From Flavobacteriales bacterium (GTDB lineage: Bacteria; Bacteroidota; Bacteroidia; Flavobacteriales_F; PHOS-HE28): a stretch of DNA of 64,000 nucleotides. The notes beneath the pieces are model-generated. The model searched no databases. It had not been told where the DNA came from and saw nothing but the letters and a program-made list of their open reading frames with translations. The stretch is from contig JACJZH010000008.1 of the NCBI GenBank assembly GCA_020635695.1, positions 62,001-126,000 on the forward strand. Direction: 5' to 3'. Below, piece after piece: positions 52,608 to 61,709 of the stretch (position 1 is the stretch's first letter; every line of letters starts with the position of its first letter). Made by a program: the position numbers and the translations under genes.

Positions 52608-53189
52608 ATGACCCGAGTACACGTGTACCGTACGCGCAGGATCTGGTCCAATCTGGTGGCCTGGGCGTGGTCCGTGCCGCTCGTGGTGCTGGCCACCCTG
52701 GTGCTCGCCCTCCGCACGGAGATCTTCTGGCCCTTGTGGGCCGCGCTTGCGATCGGCAGCATTGGTGGAGTGATCGCCTTCATCCGCGACCTGGGTCGGC
52801 GGTGCACCTACCGGATCGACGGCCCCACGCTCCATCTGGACAATGGGCGGGATCAGCGCCAGGTCGAGGCCAGGGAGATCATGGATGTGAGCCCGCTGGA
52901 CCGTCGGGCCGGCAGGGACTACATCCTGCAGCACGTGAACACCATCCCGGACAGGAAGGCGGCCTCGGCCCGCGTGGACGAATACCTGAGGTACTGCTCC
53001 GTGGACATCGGGATGCGTTCCCTGAGCATGGGGATCGGGCGCCGGATGATCGACCGGATGCCCAAGTCCAGGTACGACCTCGTGCTGCTGCGGCTGTTCA
53101 ATGGGCAGGCCTACCTGCTTTCACCGGCCCACAGTCAGGACATGGCCGACGGGGTTGGTCGCATGCTCAGGCATGCCGATCCGGAGTGA
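52608..53189 (+). CDS. Two-helix membrane protein with PH-like domain
   Basis: The 193-residue protein has two transmembrane helices (about residues 14-33 and 40-60) followed by a strand-rich cytoplasmic part (YRIDGPTLHLDNGRDQRQVEAREIMDVSPLD) that resembles bacterial PH domains. No family name is certain. Start 52608 follows a short gap after the tRNA-Leu terminator; earlier starts would run through the tRNA. The TGA is adjacent to the convergent gene's stop, the two forming TGATCA. Confidence 0.65.
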   Translation: MTRVHVYRTRRIWSNLVAWAWSVPLVVLATLVLALRTEIFWPLWAALAIGSIGGVIAFIRDLGRRCTYRIDGPTLHLDNGRDQRQVEAREIMDVSPLDRRAGRDYILQHVNTIPDRKAASARVDEYLRYCSVDIGMRSLSMGIGRRMIDRMPKSRYDLVLLRLFNGQAYLLSPAHSQDMADGVGRMLRHADPE

Positions 53190-54050
53190 TCAGCGGACCC
53201 GGAGTCGTTGGTCCACCCGCAGCGTGGCGCTGCTCCTGATCCCGTTCAACCGGCACAAGGTCCCCACGGTGGTGCCATACCGCCTGGCGATCGCCGAGAG
53301 CGTATCCCCGGAACGCACGCGGTGGGAGGTGACGCCCCCCGGACCGTTCAGGCCCCGGAAGATGCCCCGATGCAGGAGCAGGGTGTCTCCGATCAGGTCC
53401 CCTTCAACGATGTTGAACACATGGGCCGGGTCCAGCGCTTCCCCCAGGTAGCGGACCTCGAAGTGCAGATGGCTTCCCGTGGAGCGCCCGGTATTGCCTC
53501 CGAGCCCGAGCAATTCGCCGGCCTCCACATCGTCCCCGGCCGAGACCGAACGCTTGCTCAGGTGGGCGTACAAGGTCTCCAGGCCGTTGTGATGCCGAAC
53601 GACGACGACGTTCCCGTAGCCGCGATCGTACTGGGAGATGCGGACCCTGCCGGCGAACGCGCTGACCACCGTGTCCCCGGTCCAGAGCTTGATGTCCACC
53701 CCTTGATGCATGCGGCCATGCCTGGGCCCGAAGCCGGATGTGATCCGGCCACAAACGGGGAAATCATGGTCGCAGGGTGCATGGGCCAGCGGCAGGCTCA
53801 CCGTGTCCCGAAGGTCGTTGGCGCGGAGTTGATGCTGGAAGATCCTGTCCGTGGTCCAGGACCTGTACAGCGCATGGCTGGGAAGGTGGAACAGGGAGTC
53901 GACCTCGGTCCATGAAGCCGTGCCCTCCTCCAGCCCGCCACTCTCGAACACGGCATCATCATCACCGCCTCCGATCGAGGAGCTGTCCGCCTGGGCGCGG
54001 AGCCCCGCCACGGCGGCTGACAACAACAGGAGAGCGAAGAGGCGTTCCAT
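53190..54050 (-). CDS. M23 metallopeptidase with C-terminal LysM domain
   Basis: The 286-residue exported protein has a signal peptide (LLLLSAAVAGLRAQ). Its LytM/M23 domain has GRITSGFGPRHGRMHQGVDI, with the first His and Asp zinc ligands, and GSHLHFEVRY, with the catalytic and last zinc His. A LysM motif (HRVRSGDTLSAIARRYGTTVGTLCRLNGI) ends the protein and should bind peptidoglycan. It is probably a peptidoglycan endopeptidase or divisome/elongasome factor. TATCTTCG on the minus strand, about 14 bases before the ATG, is a -7 element. Confidence 0.92.
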   Translation of the reverse strand: MERLFALLLLSAAVAGLRAQADSSSIGGGDDDAVFESGGLEEGTASWTEVDSLFHLPSHALYRSWTTDRIFQHQLRANDLRDTVSLPLAHAPCDHDFPVCGRITSGFGPRHGRMHQGVDIKLWTGDTVVSAFAGRVRISQYDRGYGNVVVVRHHNGLETLYAHLSKRSVSAGDDVEAGELLGLGGNTGRSTGSHLHFEVRYLGEALDPAHVFNIVEGDLIGDTLLLHRGIFRGLNGPGGVTSHRVRSGDTLSAIARRYGTTVGTLCRLNGIRSSATLRVDQRLRVR

Positions 54051-54171
54051 TCGATCGGCGGCGAAGATACCTTGAAGGGACCGACGGCCCTCTGGGCATC
54101 CGGTAGGCTATCCACAGGGTCCTTTTGATGGGGGATCGGGCGATCTTTGGACCAGTTCATCGATGCACGCC

Positions 54172-55812
54172 ATGAAATACCTTCCTGCCGCTACCACGAT
54201 CCTCCTGTTGGCCGCCTGCGGAAGCGGTCCTTCGGAACTGCCCGAGGAGGCCTCCACGCGCTTCGATCCCCGGGTGCGGAATGCGATCTACGACACGGTG
54301 ACCTTGAGCACGGACCTGGATGCGCTCTCTGAGAACGAACGTCGGATGATCCCGCTGTTGATCCAGGCCGCACAGCAGATGGACCGGCTTTTCTGGCTGG
54401 AGTCCTGGGGGCCGCCTGACGTGCTCCCGGGCAACGGATTGGACGCCGATCAGCTCCGCTTCTTCACGATCAACTACGGTCCCTGGGACCGGTTGGCCGG
54501 TGATGCGCCGTTCATCGATGGCATCGGGGCCAAACCATTGGGGGCGCGGTTCTATCCGGCCGACATGAGCACGGAGGAGTTCGAGGCGTTCAGTGACCCC
54601 CGCAAGCTTTCGCCCTATACCCTGCTGCAGCGCGGCACGGAAGGTGAGCTGATCGTGGCGCCCTATCACGTCGCATTTGCGGCGGAGGTGCGGGAGGCCG
54701 CCAGGTCCTTGCAGGAGGCAGCGGACCTGGCCGAGGATGAGGGGTTGCGCAACTACCTGACCGCCCGCGCCCAGGCGTTGTTGACCGATGAGTATCGCGA
54801 GAGCGACATGGCCTGGCTGGACATGCAGCAGAACACGATCGATGTCATCATCGGTCCCATCGAGAACTATGAGGACAAGCTGTTCGGGATCAAAACGGCC
54901 CACGAGAGCTACATCGCCGTCAAGGACAAGGAATGGTCGAAGAAGCTCGAACACTTCGCCGGTCTTCTTCCCGATCTGCAGCGCGGCCTGCCGGTCCCCG
55001 AGATGTACCGTCGGGAGGAGCCCGGCACGGACGCACAGCTGGGGGCCTATGACGTGATCTACTACGCCGGTGATTGCAATGCGGGCTCCAAGACCATCGC
55101 AGTGAACCTGCCCAACGATGAGGAGGTGCAGCTGGCCAAGGGAACACGACGGCTGCAGTTCAAGAACGCCATGCGTGCCAAGTTCGATCGCATCATGGTG
55201 CCCATCGCCGGGGTGTTGGTGGAAGAGGAGCAACGTTCCCACGTCACGTTCAATGCGTTCTTCGAGAACACGATGTTCCATGAGGTGGCCCATGGCCTGG
55301 GGATCAAGCACACCGTGAACGGAAAAGGCACCGTGCGCGAAGCACTGATGGAACAGTACAGCGCGTTGGAGGAAGGCAAGGCGGACGTCCTCGGATTGTA
55401 CATGGTCACCAGGCTCCGTGAACTGGGTGAGATCGACGAAGGGGAATTGATGGACAACTACGTGACCTTCATGGCCGGCATCTTCCGCTCGGTGCGGTTC
55501 GGAGCGTCCAGCGCGCACGGCAAGGCGAACATGCTCAGGTTCAACTATTTCATGGAGCTTGGCGCGTTCGAACGGAACGCCACCACCGGTACCTACCGGG
55601 TGGTCCCCGACCGGATGGCCGAGGCCGTTCGGTCACTGAGCACGTTGATCCTCACCCTGCAGGGAGAGGGTGATCGGGACGGGGTCATCCGCTTGATGGA
55701 GGAGAAAGGCGGAGTGGGCCCCGGGCTCGCGGAGGACCTTGAGCGGCTTTCTGCTCAGGACATCCCGGTCGATGTCGTCTTCGAGCAGGGTATGGCCGTT
55801 CTCCGGCCCTGA
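54172..55812 (+). CDS. DPP III-like (M49-related) lipoprotein with pentapeptide HEXXH motif
   Basis: The 546-residue protein has a lipoprotein signal (TTILLLAACGSGPS). It resembles M49 peptidases: an extended helical N-domain, FFENTMFHEVAHGLGIKHTV with HEVAH (residues 370-374), and EEGKADVLGLYM (400-405) equivalent to the DPP III EE-x-R-A-D/E motif. The zinc motif is five residues (HEXXH), unlike the six-residue HEXXXH of classical DPP III such as the gene at 46050. A short-motif DPP III is known from Caldithrix. Substrate may differ. ATG 54172 fits the lipobox; 54163 is possible. GATCTTTG (54142-54149) is a 7/8 -7 element. Confidence 0.82.
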   Translation: MKYLPAATTILLLAACGSGPSELPEEASTRFDPRVRNAIYDTVTLSTDLDALSENERRMIPLLIQAAQQMDRLFWLESWGPPDVLPGNGLDADQLRFFTINYGPWDRLAGDAPFIDGIGAKPLGARFYPADMSTEEFEAFSDPRKLSPYTLLQRGTEGELIVAPYHVAFAAEVREAARSLQEAADLAEDEGLRNYLTARAQALLTDEYRESDMAWLDMQQNTIDVIIGPIENYEDKLFGIKTAHESYIAVKDKEWSKKLEHFAGLLPDLQRGLPVPEMYRREEPGTDAQLGAYDVIYYAGDCNAGSKTIAVNLPNDEEVQLAKGTRRLQFKNAMRAKFDRIMVPIAGVLVEEEQRSHVTFNAFFENTMFHEVAHGLGIKHTVNGKGTVREALMEQYSALEEGKADVLGLYMVTRLRELGEIDEGELMDNYVTFMAGIFRSVRFGASSAHGKANMLRFNYFMELGAFERNATTGTYRVVPDRMAEAVRSLSTLILTLQGEGDRDGVIRLMEEKGGVGPGLAEDLERLSAQDIPVDVVFEQGMAVLRP

Positions 55813-55833
55813 TCCGGCGCGATCGGCACGGTA

Positions 55834-56790
55834 ATGGATCGGGAGGAGGACATGGAGAGGCGTGGTGCCGACAGGGAACTTCCCGGGCAGGAGATGGCAC
55901 ATGCGGTCATCATCTACCTGGTGGCCCTGCTCGTGACCCTGCCTTTGTTCATCATCCTGTATCCGTACGTTCCCGAGCTGCGCGTTCCGCCCGGCTTCCG
56001 GGTGGACCACCTGCTCACCTTCGCGGTCCTGCTGATCGCGCTCATCATCCTGGTCCGCCGATTCCAGATGATGGTCTATGTGCTCCTGGTGGTGGGCGCC
56101 GTGGCGATCACCATCACGGGGCTTGGGGGCGGGTATGGGTTCAGGGACCTGTACGGCGACTATGCGATGTTCCTCCATTCATTGCGCAACACCACGGTAC
56201 ACGTGCCCCTGGCAGGAAGGAATGCAGGGCCGGTGCGGGACGCGGAAGGACTTCGCCGGGCCGCCGATCCTGAACAGCCCGGTCTGCGCGCCTTTGCGGT
56301 GAGGCTGGCCACCGAGCACTTCACCGAGGTCCCGGTCGGCCAGGAAGACCTTGGCCTCGTTCGTGCCTTTTCCGTGTTCCGATCGATCAATTCGAACTGG
56401 CGCTACGTGGCCGACCCGGAAGGCAGGGAGTACATCGCCCCCGCCATGGAGAGCGCGGAGTTGATGGCAGGGGATTGTGACGATCACGCGGTGCTGATGG
56501 CCGCCTGCATCGAGGCCGTGGGTGGCCGGGTGCGCCTGGTCCGGACCACGGGGCACATCTATCCGGAGCTGTACGTGGGCGGGGACAAGGAACTGGAACG
56601 TGCGGCGTTCCTGGTCCGGCGGGTCCTGTTCCGGGACGAAGTGGGGGACAAGCCCCTCTACCACCACACCGATGCCGACGGGGCCCATTGGTTGAACCTG
56701 GACTACACCAGGGACCACCCTGGCGGGGAGCTCATGGACGAACGGATCCTCGGGATCCTTGTCCTCGGAAAGGCGAAGGCCCGATCCTGA
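55834..56790 (+). CDS. Transglutaminase-like membrane protein
   Basis: The 318-residue protein has three N-terminal transmembrane helices (about residues 22-45, 58-75 and 78-98), then a transglutaminase-like papain-fold domain. The probable triad is Cys215 in GDCDDHAVLMAA, His241 in TTGHIYPELY, and Asp290 in HWLNLDYT. These domains act as cysteine proteases or amidases in prokaryotes; the substrate is unknown. The gene follows the M49-like lipoprotein by 21 bases and may share its transcript. It ends in a hairpin. Confidence 0.8.
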   Translation: MDREEDMERRGADRELPGQEMAHAVIIYLVALLVTLPLFIILYPYVPELRVPPGFRVDHLLTFAVLLIALIILVRRFQMMVYVLLVVGAVAITITGLGGGYGFRDLYGDYAMFLHSLRNTTVHVPLAGRNAGPVRDAEGLRRAADPEQPGLRAFAVRLATEHFTEVPVGQEDLGLVRAFSVFRSINSNWRYVADPEGREYIAPAMESAELMAGDCDDHAVLMAACIEAVGGRVRLVRTTGHIYPELYVGGDKELERAAFLVRRVLFRDEVGDKPLYHHTDADGAHWLNLDYTRDHPGGELMDERILGILVLGKAKARS

Positions 56791-56802
56791 GACCGGGCCT
56801 TC
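56775..56802. terminator. Hairpin terminator overlapping the transglutaminase-like stop
   Basis: A perfect 9-bp stem GAAGGCCCG/CGGGCCTTC with a 10-base loop includes the last codons and stop of the rightward gene and lies 18 bases past the end of the leftward GloVer-repeat gene. It could terminate both. Confidence 0.75.
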
Positions 56803-56820
56803 CTTGTGGATGTCAGGAGG

Positions 56821-59800
56821 TCAGGGCAGTTGCTCCACCCGCGTAGCGGTCGGCACCACGCCGCCGATGGTCTGCAGGATGCGGTCCCTATCGTTGCTGC
56901 CGCCGGTGTACTTCACCACACCGTCCATGTTCACATCGGTATCCAGGTAGCCGGACGTGGTGGCGGTGGGCACGGTGCCTCCGATCACCGTCAGGATCGG
57001 GTCGCGATCATTGCCGCCACCGGTGTACTTCACCAGGGCATCGCCGATCACGTTCCCGGACCACAGGGCCATGACCCCGGAGTTGTTCCGTTGGGCCTCC
57101 GTACCAAAGGTCCCTGTGGCGGGCAGGCTCAGGTCCACCGTCGTGGTGCCCGTACCGAAGCTCAGCGGAGACAGGGTGGCCACCCCCAGGTGGTTCCGGT
57201 GGCGAAGGGCCACATGGTAGCTGCCCGATGCCACACCGGAGAACGACACCGGTGATGTGCCGTCCACGTCCACCACATCACCGTCCCTCTGGATCAGGGC
57301 CGAGCGGGTGGCCACGACCGCGGAGATATCGGACCCCGAACGCAGCTCAACGAAGACCCAATCCACGATGGCATTGTTCCCGGAGACGGCAAGGACCGCA
57401 GGCACGATGGTCTCTCCACCACCGCCCACATGGGTGAAGCCGGCGCTCGTGTAGGGTTCGGCGATCGGGAATCCGCCAAGGCTCCTCAGGTCGTCGGACA
57501 TCAGCTGCGACCCGCTGTCATAGGGCCCATCGAGGAACGCCTTAAGACCGAGCTGCACCCCGGCGACCGGGACCGCTGGGGCCACGAGCCCATCCAAGGG
57601 AAGGCTGCCCGTCGCACCGTCCATGTCGTGCAACACGTTCAAGGTGCCGGAACCAATGGTGAGCCGGAACACGGAGCCATCGCCCGTGGTGCCGCCTTCC
57701 GCACACGTTCCGAGCAGCCTTCCGGAGGCATCCTCGATCAGGGCACCTCGCGGGGCACTGCCTTGCGAAGCGGCGGTGAAGCTGTAGACAAGTCCCAGTG
57801 TGTCCTGGACCGGGTCGTACCCGTAAATGGCCCCGTCCAATTGAAAGCCACCCGAGGCCGCAGTCCCATATAGGATCCCATCGCTCGCCAGCAGTAGATC
57901 TCCGCCGGGTCCGCTTCCGCTCACCAGGTCGTTGAATTGCTGCGTCAGTTGGAATCCTCCGCCACCTGCATCGTATCGCCAAAGGGTCCCGTCACCGTTC
58001 GCGTTGCCGCCAGCCGCGCATGTTCCATACAATTGCCCTCCGGACAACACAGGTGTACAGGTCGGGTCATTTCCTTCATTGCCACTGAAGGAATGTACCA
58101 CGGAATAGGAGGAGCCCGACAGATCATATCTGAAGATCACGCCCAGTCCATTACTCCCTCCGTCGGAACAAGTTCCATAAAGGGCTCCATCTGGGCCTAC
58201 GACAAGACCGGCCACCGGGCCGGAGCCCAGCAAACCACCAAGGTCCTCCAGGACAGTGAGGGTTGAGGAGATCAGGTCAAAGCTGAAAAGGGTTCCTCCA
58301 GACAATGCACCGCCCGTTGATGCGAGCCCATAGACGGTATTGCCGATGACGAGAGGTTCGCCTTGAGGAAATCGGCCATCGGCAAAGGAAAGATCATGGA
58401 GCACGGAGAATTGAGAGGTCCCGGGATCGAAGGAGTAGATCACGCCACTGGCATTGGTACCCCCATTGGTGGCGAATCCAATAAGAACTCCTCCAGGCCC
58501 ATGGGCCATGCGCCCGGTAGGTATGGAGGCCGGGCTGAAACCGAAAGGTACCATTGAGGTCAATGACGGTCCGCTTGTCTCCAAGCGGTACAAGGCACCA
58601 ACCAGACCACTTCCACCGGTGGAACAGGTTCCGTAGAACGTTCCGGAAGGGCTTTCCGTGAGCCTGGCCTCCGGAGCGCTCAGGCCGGATCCTGCCATGT
58701 CCGCCAGCTTCTCGAACACCGCGCCAACCGGATCGAACCTGAACAGGGTACCACCATTGGTCGTGCCTCCCGAGCGACAGGCCCCATAGAGCTTTCCATC
58801 GGCTCCCGTGCGCATGCCTGACAATGACTGCACGCCATCCGGGTTCGAGAACCCATGCACGGCCGTGAACGTGGTGGTGTTGGGGTCGTAGCTGAAGATC
58901 TTGCCGCCCCCGGTGGTCCCGCCCACGCTGGTCGTTCCATAGATGACACCACCGGCCACCACCGGTTCACCCTGGGGCGTGCGCCCGTCCGCGTCCGTGC
59001 TGGTGAAGCTGCGGATCACCGTCTGCGTGAAGGGGCTCGAGGTGCTCACCGAGTAGAAGGCGCCGGAACCATTGGGCCCACCGGACGGAGTGACACCGTA
59101 CAGGGTTCCTCCCGACCTGGTCACACCGGTCACCGGGTTGATGCCGGTGCTGGTGGCTCCCGGCCCGACGAAGTCGTGCATCACGGTGTGGCCACTGACC
59201 GTGGGACCCGGCCCCGAAGTGGGGATCGTCCCATAGCTGAACACGGTCCCCCGCCCATTGGCTCCACCGAATTGCGTGGTGCCATAGAGAATGCTCGCAG
59301 TGGAGTTCGGCTCCAGCTTGGCGATGGGCCGCCCTCCGATGGTGCCCGGACCATTGCCGCCAAAATCGACTCGTACGCTGTACGCTCCGGTCCCGATGAT
59401 GAATTCGAACAAGGTGCCGGCATTGTTGGCCCCGCCCGTGCTGCAAAGACCATATAACCGGCCGTTCCGGGCACGGGTCACTCCACGAACGGGCTGCCCG
59501 CCATCGCTGGCGCCGTTGAAGGAATACCGGACCGTGTACGTATCGGTGACGGGGTCGTACTCGAACAGCACGCCCTGGCCGAACTCGCCACCGAACTGCG
59601 TGACACCGTAGAACTTCCCGTTGGGGGCCTGTTCCAGGTCGCTCTTGGGCAGGCTTCCTTCCAGCCGGACCATTTCATGCCCCACGACATGGTTCCCGTT
59701 GTCATCGATCGAGTAGATGGTCCCCAGGTCGAAGCTTCCACCTGATGCCGTCGTCCCATAATAGGTCTGTTGACCCATGAGCAACATGGCGGAGGTCAGG

Positions 59801-59835
59801 AGCAACGTGCTGAAGAGATTGCGAAGATTCATCAT
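56821..59835 (-). CDS. Secreted GloVer-repeat protein with dockerin-like C-terminal module
   Basis: The 1004-residue protein has a signal peptide (LLLTSAMLLMGQ). At least eleven tandem repeats follow, each close to YGT...GG...GTLF.YDP.., for example GTTQFGGANGRGTVFSYG and GTCSDGGSNGLGVIFRYDL (about residues 20-760). They match the choice-of-anchor tandem repeat GloVer type and should form a beta-propeller or solenoid. The last ~220 residues carry the same module as the protease at 506-2602, with GGGGE, RHRNHLG, and two D.N.DG.V.Y.GG.NDRD..L loops. No standard T9SS sorting sequence is seen. It is probably a surface or extracellular structural protein. Confidence 0.85.
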   Translation of the reverse strand: MMNLRNLFSTLLLTSAMLLMGQQTYYGTTASGGSFDLGTIYSIDDNGNHVVGHEMVRLEGSLPKSDLEQAPNGKFYGVTQFGGEFGQGVLFEYDPVTDTYTVRYSFNGASDGGQPVRGVTRARNGRLYGLCSTGGANNAGTLFEFIIGTGAYSVRVDFGGNGPGTIGGRPIAKLEPNSTASILYGTTQFGGANGRGTVFSYGTIPTSGPGPTVSGHTVMHDFVGPGATSTGINPVTGVTRSGGTLYGVTPSGGPNGSGAFYSVSTSSPFTQTVIRSFTSTDADGRTPQGEPVVAGGVIYGTTSVGGTTGGGKIFSYDPNTTTFTAVHGFSNPDGVQSLSGMRTGADGKLYGACRSGGTTNGGTLFRFDPVGAVFEKLADMAGSGLSAPEARLTESPSGTFYGTCSTGGSGLVGALYRLETSGPSLTSMVPFGFSPASIPTGRMAHGPGGVLIGFATNGGTNASGVIYSFDPGTSQFSVLHDLSFADGRFPQGEPLVIGNTVYGLASTGGALSGGTLFSFDLISSTLTVLEDLGGLLGSGPVAGLVVGPDGALYGTCSDGGSNGLGVIFRYDLSGSSYSVVHSFSGNEGNDPTCTPVLSGGQLYGTCAAGGNANGDGTLWRYDAGGGGFQLTQQFNDLVSGSGPGGDLLLASDGILYGTAASGGFQLDGAIYGYDPVQDTLGLVYSFTAASQGSAPRGALIEDASGRLLGTCAEGGTTGDGSVFRLTIGSGTLNVLHDMDGATGSLPLDGLVAPAVPVAGVQLGLKAFLDGPYDSGSQLMSDDLRSLGGFPIAEPYTSAGFTHVGGGGETIVPAVLAVSGNNAIVDWVFVELRSGSDISAVVATRSALIQRDGDVVDVDGTSPVSFSGVASGSYHVALRHRNHLGVATLSPLSFGTGTTTVDLSLPATGTFGTEAQRNNSGVMALWSGNVIGDALVKYTGGGNDRDPILTVIGGTVPTATTSGYLDTDVNMDGVVKYTGGSNDRDRILQTIGGVVPTATRVEQLP

Positions 59836-59933
59836 GGATCTGAAGCATTGACGGGCCCGAGGAAGTGGTCCCGTGGTTCGGAAGGACCGTGAAGATAGCC
59901 ATCCTGCGCCAGAGGTCCATGGGGTGGAACAGG

Positions 59934-59941
59934 TAACTTTG
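59934..59941 (+). promoter_or_regulatory. -7 promoter element (TAACTTTG) for the OlsF-like gene
   Basis: Perfect TAnnTTTG match four bases before the GTG start at 59946, which would give a nearly leaderless mRNA. Minus-strand TATCTTCA-like sequence for the opposite gene lies around 59891-59898. Confidence 0.55.
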
Positions 59942-59945
59942 GAAG

Positions 59946-61709
59946 GTGGACCAACAACGCAGGATCGTGCGGCCTGCTGAGCTGGCCAAGGCCAGCCACA
60001 TGCGCCCCGGCGACCCCCGGATCACCCTGCTGACCGAGGTCAGCGGGCTGCGGAAGCTGGAACGGGTGTACAACGAGGTGGGCGACCGGCACGGCGACGA
60101 TTTCGTGCGGGTGCTGCTCGAGCAGCTGGGCGTGCACTTGGAGGTGGATCCGGACGACCTGGCCCGCGTTCCGAAGGAGGGTGGTGTGGCATTCGTGGCC
60201 AATCATCCTTACGGGGCCGTGGACGGGCTTGCCCTGTTGCATGTGCTCAGCGGTGTAAGGCCGGACCTGAAGGTGATGGCCAACTTCCTCCTGCAGCAGT
60301 TGGAGCCGCTCGCCGACAGCTTCATCGGCGTCAATCCCTTCGAACAACTGAAGGCGCGCTCCAGCTTCCAGGGCATGCGGGCCGCGCTGCAGCACTTGGG
60401 GGACGGCGGGGCATTGGGCGTGTTCCCGGCCGGCGAGGTGAGCAGCTACCGCACGGAGCTCAAGGCCGTTGCCGATCCCCGTTGGAAGGCCCCGGTCATC
60501 AAGCTCATCCGGCAGGCCGGGGTGCCGGTGGTGCCGGTCTGGTTCGATGGCAGCAACAGCTTCCTCTTCCATGTGCTGGGCATGATCCATCCCGACCTGC
60601 GCACGCTGGCCCTGCCCAAGGAGATGCTGCGGATGAAGGGGAGAAAGGTCCGGATCCGCATCGGGCGGCCCATTCCTGCGGCGGAGGTCGGAGCTTTCAC
60701 CGATACCGAACGCCTCGGCCGCTTCCTGCGCGCCAAGACCTATGCCCTGGGCTCCGGGGTGCAGGTCCGCCGGGAACAGTTCCGCCCGCTGCGCTTCCCG
60801 AAGGAGCCCAAGCCCATCGTGGACCCACCAGCACAGGAACTGCTGGAACAGGAGGTGGCCGGCATCGAGGACCTGAAGGTGAGCACCCAGGGCGAGTTCG
60901 ACCTGTACCTGGCGCCCAGCGAGCGCATCCCTGCGATGTTGCGCGCCATCGGCCGGGCCCGTGAAGAGACCTTCCGGGCCGTGGGCGAGGGCACCAACAA
61001 GGCCATCGACCTGGACGAGTACGACCTGTACTACGACCACCTCTTCCTGTGGGACCGGGAGAAGAAGCGCCTGGCCGGGGCCTACCGCATCGGCGACGGG
61101 CGGCGCATCGTGCGGCGCTACGGCAAGCGCGGGTTCTACACGCACACGCTGTTCCGCATGGACCGGGGCATGGAGAAGGTGCTGGGACAGGCCTTCGAAC
61201 TGGGGCGCTCCTTCGTGGTGCAGGAGTACCAGAAGCACCGCTTGCCGCTGTTCCTGCTCTGGCGGGGGCTGCTGCTGCACATCCTGCGCAACCCCGACCA
61301 CCGCTACCTGATCGGTCCGGTGAGCATCAGCGGGAGCTACAGCCGCCTTTCGCGGGGGCTGATCCTGGGCTTCGTGCTGCAGCACTACTACGATGAAGAG
61401 CTCGCCGCGCTGGTGCGGCCCCGCAACCGCTTCAAGGTGAAGGTGGACAAGGCCGACAGCGAGGCCCTGCTGGAGGTGGCCGCCGACCTTCGGAAGCTGG
61501 ACCAGCTGATCGCCGACGTGGAGCCGAAGGGCATGACCGTGCCGGTGCTGTTGAAGAAGTACCTGCTGCTCAACGCCAGGATCATCGGCTTCAACCGCGA
61601 CCCGCGCTTCAACGATGCGCTGGACGGGCTCATGGTGCTGGACCTGACCAAGGTGCCCCCGAAGGTGATCGAGGACCTGCAGAAGGGCATGGAGGCCCCG
61701 CCAGCCTAG
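59946..61709 (+). CDS. Bifunctional ornithine/amino-acid lipid synthase, OlsF-like (O- and N-acyltransferase)
   Basis: The 587-residue protein joins two acyltransferases. The N-terminal half (about 1-290) is PlsC-like, with FVANHPYGAVDGLALL (His87 and Asp93, an H-x5-D variant) and GVFPAGEVSS. The C-terminal half (about 310-587) is an OlsB/hemolysin-like GNAT domain: LYLAPSERIPAMLRAIGRAREETFR, DLDEYDLYYDHLFLWD, GAYRIGDGRR and SISGSYSRLSRGLI. OlsF proteins of Serratia and Flavobacterium make ornithine lipids with this fusion; the amino-acid head group here is unproven (glycine lipids are possible). The GTG start is used; ATG 60000 would cut into the domain. Confidence 0.88.
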   Translation: MDQQRRIVRPAELAKASHMRPGDPRITLLTEVSGLRKLERVYNEVGDRHGDDFVRVLLEQLGVHLEVDPDDLARVPKEGGVAFVANHPYGAVDGLALLHVLSGVRPDLKVMANFLLQQLEPLADSFIGVNPFEQLKARSSFQGMRAALQHLGDGGALGVFPAGEVSSYRTELKAVADPRWKAPVIKLIRQAGVPVVPVWFDGSNSFLFHVLGMIHPDLRTLALPKEMLRMKGRKVRIRIGRPIPAAEVGAFTDTERLGRFLRAKTYALGSGVQVRREQFRPLRFPKEPKPIVDPPAQELLEQEVAGIEDLKVSTQGEFDLYLAPSERIPAMLRAIGRAREETFRAVGEGTNKAIDLDEYDLYYDHLFLWDREKKRLAGAYRIGDGRRIVRRYGKRGFYTHTLFRMDRGMEKVLGQAFELGRSFVVQEYQKHRLPLFLLWRGLLLHILRNPDHRYLIGPVSISGSYSRLSRGLILGFVLQHYYDEELAALVRPRNRFKVKVDKADSEALLEVAADLRKLDQLIADVEPKGMTVPVLLKKYLLLNARIIGFNRDPRFNDALDGLMVLDLTKVPPKVIEDLQKGMEAPPA

